Assembly: GCA_036365515.1 (NCBI GenBank)
Contig: CM070875.1
Coordinates: 3,941,001-4,005,000 of the forward strand
Length of the DNA: 64,000 nucleotides
From: Torymus aiolomorphi
Taxonomy: Eukaryota > Arthropoda > Insecta > Hymenoptera > Torymidae
Direction of reading: 5' to 3'
The notes under the pieces are model-generated. The model did no database searches and was not told the DNA's origin. It worked only from the letters and a program-made list of their open reading frames with translations. Position 1 is the stretch's first letter; every line of letters begins with the position of its first letter. Both the position numbers and the translations under genes were made by a program. Below are positions 1-12,600 of the stretch, piece after piece.

Positions 1-686
1 TTTATTCAATCATTTTATACCATTTACACCAATAAAACAATTTTGTAAATAAATTTTTAGTAAGATCTAGATATCTTTTGAGATCACAAAATATTTTTCT
101 CTTACAAATCCTCATTCTGACGCTGTGCATATAAAAAAGTGTTAAAATACAACTCTGGCAAATTCTTCCTTATAATAAAGTACAGTTAAATCAGTAGCTC
201 TCTTATTTCTGACTATTCAATTGTGATACTTTTGCTCATCTCCGAGGCTTTAACAAAATCATTCTACCACTTACACTTCTATACAAAATACATCATAATT
301 TAGACTAACGGATATTGAACAATTAAGCTACGCAAGCATTTTATTAAGTTAGTTACTGCTTCAATCGATAACGTTTTCAAACAATTTTGCAAAATGCAAA
401 TTTAGACTTGAAAACCTATTATTCTACAAAACAGTATAAGCACCTTGAAATTCGTTAGAAAATACTGATATATAATACCTATTATACGCGTACAGTAAAA
501 AAAATCTATAAATTGTGCTTACGCAGTTTGTATACAATAACAGGTTTTCACCGAATCCGACGAATTTGCATTTTGCAGGATAAGTGTCTCACTATTCGTC
601 TGTTATTGACCATTGGAAAGATAAATAAATGTCGCACCTTATGAAATCAATACACATCATCATCACCTACCTAGTAAATCTTACTT
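1..686 (-). other. 3'UTR and downstream flank of the Culd-like gene
   Basis: AT-rich sequence after the TAG stop at 687-689, with no coding potential. Reading the minus strand, AATAAA occurs at 345-340, about 340 nt after the stop, and again at the window edge (6-1). Either could be the polyadenylation signal. The nearer one is my preference, without transcript evidence. Confidence 0.4.
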
Positions 687-3600
687 CTATTTGGTAAAGG
701 TATCATCGGTCGACTTCCAGACTCGTATTCGCGCCACACTATCCCCGGAACTCCTGGTGCCATCGTCGCTGCAATTGGCAGCCGTAGCTCGGTGTCTCGG
801 CGTACCGAACAGCATCACAGCCATTGACCTGTTCCTCCGCATCGTCGTTGTCCTCTGGTCCGCGCTCACAGTATCTCTCTGCGCCAGAAACGAGTCGAGC
901 GCCTTTATGCTCTCGCAGAGGCTGTCCAGGTCGTAGGTCGAGTAGTGCCTGGTACCGGACCTCGGTGTACTGTTGCTGATCAATCGTCTGGGCGTCGTTC
1001 TTGGTGTGTTAGCCAGGGTACCAGGTCCGAGGATGCTGGTGGTCTCGGAGACGACGTCGAACTCGTCGTGCAGCTTCTCGTAGCTGTTGTACGCGCTGAT
1101 GGTGGATATCTTGGTGGCACAGCTGTCGCGCGAGCAGATCGACAGCTTCCTCACGATGCTCTTCTGATGGCAGGACTTGCCGAACGTACCACACGGCGTC
1201 GAGCAATTGGTAGACAGCGAGCTGTTCGCCGAATCCAAGCTCGTCACCTGTATCGCCGAGTTCCTACTGGTCGCCCTCGAGCCCGCCAGTAACCTGATAA
1301 TCCTGCTCCTCGTGGACGGCGAATCGTCGATGGAATTCCTCCTGATGATCAACGCTGCAGTGGCTCCACAGCCCATCCTCGTCGTACTCTCGTCCCTGGT
1401 CACGGCGACGACAGCTCCACTGCTGGCGCATCCGCAGGCTCCCTCGCACGAGCAGCTGACGATGGGTCTCCTCTCCGCTCGCTCAGGATCGTCCTCGTCC
1501 TCCTCTTCTGCCTCCTCGTGTCGTGGTTCTTCCTCGACGGGTACTGCCTGCAGCGGTTGCTGAGCCACCTGCCGGACCTCGGCGACGATGGGCCCGGCCG
1601 CACTGGCGCACCTGCCGACGCACTCGGGCCTCATGCTCGTGCAGGCATCGATTGATCTCACCAGCTGTTGTACGTGCGACATCGTCGTCGTCGGGCAAGG
1701 AGAAGGAGGAGAAGAAGAAGCAGACGCTTGAGACGGGACTAGCACCGTGGTGGTGGTGGTGGTGGTGTGGCAGGTCAGCGCCGAATACGCACCGAGGAGT
1801 GCGCCGTCCGCAGCCGCTGTTGCTGGACGCGGTGGTGAGGTCGAAGCCGCCCTGGAGGTAGGTAGAGAACGCGAGAAGGAGCCGCTGTTGCGCCGCCAGC
1901 TGCGACGGGCCTGAGCTTCTGCGCAGTCACCTCGGCAGAGACGTGGACGCGCCTGGGGTTGAGTGATCACCGGACTGTTGGAGAATGTCTCTCCGGATTC
2001 CGTCGAGCTGTCCCGCTGGCAAGGGGCTGGGGAGACGTTAGTCGAGGTGCCACCTGAAAGGGACAAGTGAGTTAGTGATGTTTTTGAATTGTGTAATGGA
2101 ATGGAAGGTTAAAATTAAGTTGGCTTGAGTAACATATTTTAGAAGATCGTTAGATTCGGTTGTGTTATTAATTGACCAGCGATGCTTAGAGAGCTTCTTC
2201 GTGAATATTTTTAAGTATATTTATATAAGTTATACTATATATGAATAAGACCACTAGAACGACTATTAAATACATTTTTTGTAGGGTGGTGGCACTCGGA
2301 TATCTAATTTAGTTGTCCGCCACTTTTTCTTTCACGTTTCTGAATTCAATTGAATAAACGATTTTGAACTTTAAAGCGGGGATCGTGAAGTAAATTACTT
2401 TACTTTACAATTTTTTTTTTAGTAACTGTTACAACGAAAATGTCCGACAAGTAGGGTATAATAATCATTTCAAAGAACTGAAAATAAAAACGACTGTGTT
2501 TCAACTTTCAATAATTTTGAAATTGCAACGCTTTCTTCTATAATGTTTAGCAATTTTTACGAATTCCACGGTTAATATTTTATTGGTATCTATTTTAAAC
2601 TTACTGGGACCCGGAAGATCCATGACGAGTGAGTAGTCGAAGTTCCGGGGTACAGTGCCAGGCGGAGTTACGTAGGGCGGCGGAGGACTTTCAGGCTTGA
2701 CTACGTGCTCAGTTGAATTCGGAGGCATGGGGTTCGGCTGACTGCTGTGGTTGGTCGTCTGCGCGTCCTCGTAAATGTTCAGGGTCATCTGCGGCTCGAA
2801 CTCGCAGCTTGAATGATAAATGTTTTGTGTCGTTAAAAAACGGTGTCGATGTTTTTGTATAGAAATTTAGTATGTTGAAAAGTTTATGCGGTGTGGGTTA
2901 TAAAATGTTTTATGTTTTAGCTTCGAGGGCCGCGAGTTCTCCGTCAGTTTTTTAATATAAATTATGGTTTGCGATTTATTATCAGAAATATTTATTTATT
3001 TATTTTATTTTTTTTTATTTTACAAAATTAAAGATTAACGAATTTAAAAAATATAACGTTTTGTTGCTTATTTTAATGTTTTCTTATATTTTGTGCAGAG
3101 GAAATTATAAAGAACAAGCAACGACTGTAGTGCCTAAAAGTAGGCTTCCCGTCATGCTCGCCGGTACGCATGGTAGAGGTAGGTAGAGGTGTTGACCAGT
3201 ATAGTTTGAATTTTTCTTTTCATTATAAAATGCATGTAGGTATATGAAAATAAATTTTTGCATATTTTTATGCGTATCAAACTATCCTAAGACTTTTTTT
3301 TGACATTTTAATGATATTAATCATAACTTTTGGCTACAGTACCTTTCGAGTTATTTGCAAGTAAAAGTTCGAAAAAAAAATCCGAACCTCGAGAGCTTAT
3401 AAATGTTTTCTCAACTTCTAAACCTTTTTAGTTTATTAAACTAATATTTTGGTTAACAAATGGTGCCGATTTCAGTAAATTACTTTATAATTTACATTAT
3501 TATATTAAAGTTTCTTGTAAAAGAAAAACAATTACTTTTCAAACATTATCATTCAATACCTGTTACCATAAAGTACTAAAAATAAAAATTGAACTCAAAA

Positions 3601-6600
3601 TAAAAACTTAAAGTCCCGTATATAAACGTCCCGGAAAAACCACATAGACCTTAACAACGTCATTCAAGAGTTTTACGAGCACTGGCTGGACGGTATGCTG
3701 CGGCTGCGGCGCGTCTCCCGCGGTGTCCTCCGCTTCTTCCGCCTCGTGGACGCTGCGGACGTAACGCTGCCGGTTGTACTTCCTCCACCCCCGCCGCCTC
3801 CACTAACACCACCTCCGCCGTTTCCACTACCACCGCCACCGCCGCTAGTTTCCTCCTCCATGCCGAGTTTGATCACTTCGTCGTAGTTGGGCGGAGCCTC
3901 GTAGACAGGCGGATCGTCCGACACCGAGATCTCGTCGATGCGCGCCCCGTCTGCAAGGTTGAGAACTGCCGAACACAATGACGAAAACAGACGCGCGCGC
4001 TGCGGCTTGGCGCGCAAAACAAAAAAAGAGAAAAACACCGAGCTCAGAGAAGTTTTGGGGGGTATGGGCGAAGTTCCTTGCATGCAATAATTAAAGGGTG
4101 AGAGGAAAGTAACTGATTTTCTTTTTTCGTGACAGTGGTATAAATATGCGGTATGGTTGAAAATCGCGAATAAAAAACTGGGAAAAATTGAAAATTCGAA
4201 AGTTTCCTAAAAGTTTATTAAAATTGGTGTCAAAATAATCTTAATTATAACTCTGTCTCATAGGTAATTTGATTTTAATAAAGGCGTTTTTGATATATTA
4301 TACTAATTATATTATATGAAAAATTCTAACGGACAAATTATAGTTATTCTTAAATTAAACTAATCATTGGCCGCAGTTCATTAAATAAGTCCGTTGACTT
4401 TTTTGTGCTCTACAAAGTAGAAAAATAGGAGAAAATATACGTGCCCATATATGTACGTTTATTTTTGCCCCATATTTACAATTTACCAGTATATGTCCGC
4501 TATACAGAGCACGAATAAAATTGGCGAGTTAAAAAAATATCATTTAAAGTAACACCGGAATTCCAATTTTAAGACAAAAAAAAACTCAAATCCTTCATTT
4601 ACTTCTATCTTAAAGTTATGTATACGTATATATACAAACGAACAACGAAAAACATAGTAACCTTTCACAACCAATATATCATACAAATATACACACCTAA
4701 AAGCTCGCTGATCGTTCGCAACCGCGACTGGAGCTCGCGCTGTTGCCTCGCCCGAGCGCCCACGCGGTACAGGAGAATAATCAGGGCAGATATCAGAACT
4801 ATCAGGCCGAGGCTGCTTGCAACGAAGACGAGCGTCGCGGTCTTCAGGTCGGGATAGCGATCGATCTTCGGAAAGTAGTAGTTCGCCTTGTTCTGCTGCC
4901 ACTTGCGGTCCTGCAGTCCGACCTCCCATTCTGCTATTCGCGGCACATTCAAGCTTAGTTCTAAACTACTGAATTAATACCTACATAGTTTCGGAGATTT
5001 CGGAAATTAATTTACCATGCAAGCACGTCGCTGGCTCGTCGCTGTTGTCGCCGCAGTGGTCGAACCCGTCGCAGTTCAGCTGGCTGGATATGCACCTGTG
5101 GTTCTGGCAGAGAAAGTCCGATCCGGCGTAACAATCTGAAATCCAGCGCATAAGTTATACTATCAATAATTTAGTGAAACGTATACAAAGCTGTATTCTA
5201 TTGTGCACGAAAAATCCGTCTTACCCATGTAACTAAATGCCGCGTATGCTATGGCTAGCCGAGAGTTTGGGCCGAAGCTTCCGCGCAGGCTTACGTGGAA
5301 GCCGCTCGTCACTGGGGCCAGGTGCTCGCGCATTCGCGGGGGCTGGAGCTGGCTCACCGGGTGGCGCAGGACTTCCAACGGCAGTAGGGCGGATGTCGGG
5401 CCCTGCTTGATAATCAGCTCCGTGTTGCCCGCTGTTTGGAGGGTTTTGGAAAAATAGGTTAGATAGTGTAAGTGAAAAATGTTAATAATATAATGTTTTA
5501 AATTCGGAAAAGGTAAAGAGTCTAAAAACGACGTTTGATATTTTTATTTTTCTCAATTTTAGCAACAAAAACGAACATTTTTTAACAAATATTATTACTC
5601 GGACCATATCGATCTGCTGGAGTGAATTATTTAATATATTATACGTATGTTATTCGTTATTTGTTTTTCCTTATAAGTATAATTAATATTTGTCTATTAT
5701 ATTAATTATCTTAGAGTTCAATGCTTCAGGGATTCTGAGCCCTTTCACTATACGGATTTAAATTTTGAAAAATACAGTAACTGCATAAAACTAAAAAAAT
5801 TTACTCATAACACTACACCACCTACCCATCTCAGAAAATGTGATGACCTTCAGATACATGTGCGTCTTCATATGGAGAAAGTTCTTCGGCGGTCTGATCA
5901 GCCAGACGCAGTCGTAGGTCTTGACGCCCTCGCCCACCATATCCATCATCGTGATCGTCCCGCCGAGGTTCTCTACGTAGCCGCCACAATCCGTGATCGG
6001 ATGCGTGTGCTTGTCGTAGAGGTGGGTGAGAACGAACGAGTAGAAGGCCTTGTAGCCGAGGCCGGTGCCGCCATTCGCGTAGAAGCGGATCAGGAGGGAC
6101 GGACCCGAGGAGACGATTATGGGCGGCCGAAAGCGCGCACCGCTGCTCACGTCCAGACGCTGCCCGTTCCAGTCGTAGAACTGTTTTTGGGGTTTATGTA
6201 TTAAGGATATGTCTGTTCGCTATGATCCACTGTTTTATCGCGTCGAGAGGCTATGTCGAGTGCTCGTGGTTCGTTGCGAAGAGTTAATTATAGTTTGGTG
6301 GAAGAATACATTTGACGTAATACGTTCGTTGTATCAACAAAAAATAAAGATTGTGATATGCGCTGCATAATTAAGTGAAAATAGCCTATAACCATAAAAA
6401 CTATAATATCGTGCCTAATTTCGTGCCTAATTTTGCGCACTACTATTGGAACCATATAGGTGATACTGGGGTAAAACCGGATACTTTTTGGAAATTGTTT
6501 ATTAAAAATAGATAATAAAATAATAACAATATTTAATACTAGAATTGTTTTTAGTTTACATTCAGATAACTGAAAATCGACTTGGTTAGCCAAAAAATAT

Positions 6601-9600
6601 TTGTAAAAAATGTTATTAAAAATTTACGAAAGTATCCGATCTTACCACGTAAAAAAAATTGTCGGGGTAAAACCGGATGCTTTCATTATTCTTTCCAAGA
6701 TGAATTTTAAGTGGTACTCGATATTCTAGAAATAATTCTTAGACTTTGGAGAATTAGTCGAGGCCCGACTTTTTCCCAGAAAGTCTTGAGAACCGACGCA
6801 CCCCGCGAGCTTCGGAGAAGCTTGCGTCACGACTCGGCCCGACGGGACGCACCCTCAAACCGCAGAGAGAGGAGCGAGCGGTCCGCAACCCCAGCCGCAG
6901 CCTATATGCCGACCTTTTGTCGCCGCCTTGCGGCAACCAATCAGCGAGCTGGAAAACTCGCCCCTATCCCTTACCGAGGTATTCTGCCCGACTCCGGAAT
7001 TTCGGAGCACTCTCGCTCTCTGGAGATTCCGAGTTCAGACTTCGTCGCGAGCAGTCGTGTCTAATTCGTCGCGCTCCTTCGTGTTTTATGGCCGAATCGA
7101 TGCATAAAGGGATGACTCCGAACGCCTTTGCGGAGTCAACGGGGGAAGGGTGAGAAACTCTGAATACGAGGATCTCTCACGCGTTCTATTAACCATAACG
7201 AATCTCGCGTTACACTTACATACTATTTTAACTTCCGATAAATTCTTTGCTTTTATTTTAAATATTATATTTTGCTCTACCGTTTTGAAATGTCTTTTTT
7301 TAAATTTAAATTTTGTTTGTATACATAAAATTTTCTATATCACCTTTTTGCTCAACCTTTTTCCTCATCCTCTCATGTTCTCCGACTCAGAGCTTACATC
7401 ATAATACTATGATGTAAAAACGTTGTTTAATGAATAAATCTTTTATTAATAATTATAAATTATCGTTTTTTTATAAAAAATCGCTAAAGCCATATTTTCT
7501 TCTGACCATCTTTGCCGGGAAGATTTTCTAATACATTTACACATTTAATTTGATATGTAAAATGGATGAACAGCGCACTAAATGCCTATTATTAGTTTAT
7601 TTTATCATTACATTAAAAGAAAAGAGAAAATAAGCTAACCAGTTTTACCCCAACCTAAAGTAACCGATTTTATCCCAAAGCTAAAGAAAAGTAATTATTA
7701 ATTTTTGCAATTAAAAGTGAAATTAAGAAACAGAATCGCCCCTACTTGTTTATTATAGCATAAATAATAAGGTTATGTACACCCGAGGGAAGTTGATTCT
7801 TTCCGAACGTACCTAGTTAATTTTAAAATCCTGTAAGCTCATTGGACGATTCCAATTTAGAATTAATGTTTACACTTGAATTGTCCAATGGGATTGCAGG
7901 ATTTTGAAATTTCCCGGTACGTTTGGAAAGAATCAACTTCCCTCGAGTGTACATACTGATAGAATATGCTGCTTACAGGAAGATTTTATACGCACTATGA
8001 CTGTTACGATGAACACGGTCTTGTGAGCTATGCAATCTTTCACCTCTTCGAAAGTCAACACAAGGCTATTAACATGCCGATCGTATACAAAATGATAATA
8101 GAAACGTTCTCAAAGAGGTACCATAGCTATTATATAGATCGTACTAACAGTAACAGAGAAATTGAGAATTCCGGGTTTGCCTCAGTATGCGGTTTTACCT
8201 AAGTCTCCCCTAACTTTGAACGATCAATAAAGAAACTTTTACAAACCGATAACGTAATACACACAACACATATATTTATATGAGCGTGCATCTTCTATTT
8301 TACACCCACCTCCATGATCGATACAGCAGCGAGCTGAAAATCGCTGAACAGTACCCTGACGCGGCAGGAGGGTGCCTCTGTCGGGCAGGTAATAATATAC
8401 TCCATGCCGAGATCGCGCGGATAGCGCGACGGGAAGAACGGCGAGGTGAGAATACCACCTCCCGTATTATTCATCGACTTTGACATCTCGTTCGTCGCGC
8501 TCGAGCCCTTCATTATCAGCCGATTCCCTATTCCAAAAGTATTTGTATATAAACATTATTTGCTTAAAGTTTAAAGCTTAGGAGGATACTTGCGCTTACT
8601 CTCGGCGGTGTACTCGATGGAGAAGGCGTGCGTGTGCGACTGGCTGTAAAGCAGGGCGATCGAGAGGGTCCTGGTGTTGGAGCGATAAGTGATGGGCGCG
8701 TAATGCCCGCAGAACGGCGTGCCTGACACGTCCTCGTACGGTGGCTCCGATATCCATACGTAGTCGCATCTAGTTTGAATAATAATGACAATTTTAGGAG
8801 GTGAGCCTTGCTGGCGAAGGTTGAATATATTTATCGTGAAAGTTTTGACGTTTTGAATTGAAAGTAATATGAAAAATGATATTTTTTATTAACTAGTATG
8901 TTGGTCACTGGATATACTTAGCGATGCTCCCTAAAAATGAATAAGTGAAAATTCGCTCACTGGTGCGAACAAGTGAAAAAAAAATTGGCAAATTATTTAG
9001 CGAATATTCACTTATTGAAACTGGAGATTTTATTCAACTGCTTCAATAAGTGAGTATTGACTAAAATATTAGTAGATTTTTTCATTTATTGGAAGGTAAG
9101 CTAGCGACTTTTCACTTATTCATTTTTAGAGAGAGATAATGTTTGCAGTGACGTAAATAAAGAGATTAAAATCAAATCTATTTCTAATCTACGATCTGGA
9201 GTAGTAGTTTTCCTCGATGTTATTTTGATATATACGTCTTAAAACGAATAATTGAATAAGGTACCGAGATCTAAAGTGTATTATTGCGACATTATACTTT
9301 AATAGTTTTAAAGCTGTTACGGAATTTAAAATTCTTAAGTTACGTAATTCTTATGAAAATGTTTTTTAAGTATCTTAAGTCTACTTTAATTTAGCACTTG
9401 TTTGTAATCTCCTTTATTCATACACTTTCTATAACTTTACGGTACCTTTGCTTTCTCAATAACAAACAAAATGTAAAACTTCTTAAGTAGTTATTATTGC
9501 TAAGTAACCGAATACTGAATCGAGTTTCGATTGAAAGAAAACGTTTGAAATCGTATTTCAAATTTATTCAGAAAAATACGTATAACAGTAGTAAGATGAA

Positions 9601-12600
9601 ACTACTGAAAAGCATACAATTCCAGCATCTTACAGAAATGCATCCAGTTTCCTTCGCATTTTTATCGACAATATTATTCCTTCAATCTCATCTTATATCT
9701 TACAGAAGAGGGGGTAGGGTATTTAGACGAGTTATATAAAATTGTAGTCAACTACATTTACTTTGAAATACTTTTTCTCTTTGAAATATCCTCATTAAAA
9801 AATTCTACCAATGAAATTGAATATTGTTAATAGCATATAGTAAGTAAATTTTTACATTAAAAAATAATACGATCTCCGTAACTTAGTATTTTGAAATCCA
9901 GCATACTCTGCAATTCAGTACAACAGAACAAACGAGATTAGCTAGTTTTAGCTCGAATATTATATTATAACTCGTCCAAAAATCATCCCCCCGAAAAAAC
10001 CTACAACTTTTCTCACATCACCTGCACGGGCTATCGATCGTCATCCCGCCATCGCCGCAGTGGTGCTGCAAATTGATGCTCTTAAACGTGACGGTGATCA
10101 CGCAGGAGGGACACGTGACCAGCTCGAGGCTGCACTGATCGTGGCTGCTGTTGGTGGTGAAGGCTCGGGGGCCGCCGCTGCCATCCTGCTGGGGCGCGTT
10201 CTTCACGAAGGATACGTTGTCGGCGCGCAGCACGCCTTGCTCGCCGAGCTCGAGGTACAGCCGGCGGCCGTTGTGCGGCCCGCAGATGTCCTCGTTGCGC
10301 ACGAAGTCCAGGCCCACGGCGCTCGCGCCCACTCCCGACAGGTGCCAGACCAGCAGCAGCAGCAGAGTTAGCAGGAACGCTGTGAAGTTTAGCGAAGTTG
10401 CGACTGATGAGTCATTGGTGTATGTAGAGAGTGAGCAGTTGCGGTTCGTGAAGTGGATTTATCATGGTGGTGTGTGTTTGATTGATGAGTAGTCGCTTAA
10501 TTGGGGGTGATTGGGTCTAAGAAGAAGGTAGGGGGAAAGTTTGGTGAAAATATACTGAGAGGAGGATTTATTTATATTTAAGAAGCAAATATACACTGAG
10601 AAAAGGATTTATTTATATTTAATATATATATATGTTAACTGTTAATATTAAAATAGCTGATTTTGGCGAAATAAGGAAATATTTAATGGAAATATCCAAA
10701 GTCTTACTATAAAGAGGCGCACATTAATAGTTAATATGGGATATTAACAGTTAATATGCGATATTAATAATTAATATATTTCTCTCTACATTTTGAATGT
10801 ATTTTCTTATTAAATATAAATAAATTCTTCTCTCAGTGTATTAAAAATGTACAGAGAAATATATTAACTATTAATATGCGTATCTTTTAGAGTGAGACTT
10901 TGGATATTTCTGTCAAATATTTTTCTTCTTTCACCAAAATCAACTATTTTAATATTAACAGTCAACATGTATATTAACTATAAATAAATAAACTTGTGAA
11001 ATTCCTATTCCTTGGTCAGCGTTATCCATCATGCGTCGATCGTCGGTTTGTAAATTTACAAAAATTTGATAAATTTACTGAAAATCTCTATAATAATATA
11101 TCTGTGGCTTCCAGAAATAGCCATATATCTCCATTTTCATAATCTCGAGAAAATTGAGTTTTCAGTTTCGCATCGATGTTTTAAATCAAAGACAAATGTG
11201 GTTAAATTAAACACTTCATCTATGAATATTAATCTAAATAACACTTTTATTACTATAGTATAGCTAGACCAAATAGCGTTCATGTCTTATACACCGGCTT
11301 TTACTTATATGGCTTTTTCCGGGAATAAAAAAAATTGAGTGAAGTTATATCGTTTTTCCGGTCTCAATGGCAATTATCTTGTTTTTCCGGTAACTACATG
11401 ATAAATATGAACTGTCGTTCACGGGAGCTTGTAGAAGTTGTCGTTTTCGTGTGTAGGGGCAAATGTGTGTATCCTTCCTAATACAGCTGCGTACTCTCTC
11501 TCTGTTTGTGCCGAGATTTTTTACATTCTTTATTATTCGCGAAGAATTCAATAACCAATATACAATTATACTAGCCGCGCGAATGAACGTCTCTATTGAC
11601 TCATTGTTGGTATATGCCGCTACTAAATAATAATAATAATGATAATAATACTTTGTTTTATTTTTCATGCCCAAATGGATATAGAAAGTTACGTTCATTA
11701 CTACTATAGATTATGAAAAAATAACATTTGAACTAAAGTATGAAATAAGTAATTTAGTACTAGAACTAGATTTCGAAATATTTTATGCGAATTGTAAAGA
11801 ACCATAAGTATGATAGAATGTATTTTTATTGAATACAATTTCATGAAAATTTCATTGAAATGTATTTAAATGAAGTTATATAGTTGATTCCGAAAATATC
11901 GTATGGAAATGTGGCGTTATAGGAATATTGGATGAAAAAAGTGAACTTGTATGATTTTCCGGCAATTATTCTAAAAAAATGGAGATGCATAATTATGCCG
12001 AGAATGTACGTTGAATAAAATTGAAGTTATAGCCTTTTTTCTTGTGTTTATTCAAGTCAAAGAGTGCACTTTAGTCATTTTTGCTATGATTACGTGACAG
12101 AGAACTGATCGAAGACAAGAAATAAGGCATAAAATCTATTTTGACAAACATGTCACTTATATGGTTTTTCCTGGAAGCCACAGATGTGTTTTTAAATAGT
12201 TTTATTACGTTTTGAAGAGAAAGAAAAAAGTTTAAATTTAAGTTGTTTTTTTGTTTAAATGTCATTTATCTTTCAAACGTTTTGGACTACTTTAATTTTG
12301 TATTATTACTTAGTTGTTTTCGAAATGTTAATAATTGTGTATATCAAACTCTGCGCGTTTCTTTAATTGGAATACAATAATACAATAATAAACGCCACCT
12401 TCAAGAGAAGTTGTAAATAAATGGATAGTTATAGAATTCCGAAGATTCATCGTCATTGTCTGATGCACAGGTATACAATAAACGCGTTGCGATGTGCATG
12501 TATGTATAAGGTAAACATACGCGTGCGTATATAGAAGCCAATATGGACTTCTGAAGTCATACAACGTATTTGTGCGTCAAATGCTTACGAGATAAGAGCT

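Larger units (their letters stand above)
6440..8216. repeat. Composite repeat with GGTAAAACCG ends
   Basis: The motif GGGGTAAAACCGGAT occurs near 6474 and 6664 on the plus strand. Its inverted relatives lie near 7643-7678 (GTTTTACCCC, ATTTTATCCC) and at 8190-8200 (GCGGTTTTACC). The outer pair shares roughly 25 alignable bases in inverted orientation, as expected for terminal inverted repeats of a decayed DNA transposon interrupted by other insertions. I cannot name the superfamily and see no transposase frame. Confidence 0.45.
6181..8309 (-). other. Transposon-filled intron of the Culd-like gene
   Basis: The donor GTGGGT follows 8310 and the acceptor CCCCAAAAACAG ends at 6181 (phase 0, joining SIME to FYDWNG inside CUB2). 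It holds several mobile-element traces: repeats of GGGGTAAAACCGGAT at 6469-6684, a GC-rich block at 6745-7160, matching inverted motifs near 7640-7680 and 8185-8215, and a 182-bp hairpin element at 7774-7955. Confidence 0.75.

Noticed and set aside
945..1861. Several overlapping plus-strand frames
   Set aside because: Antisense shadows of the terminal exon of the Culd-like gene.
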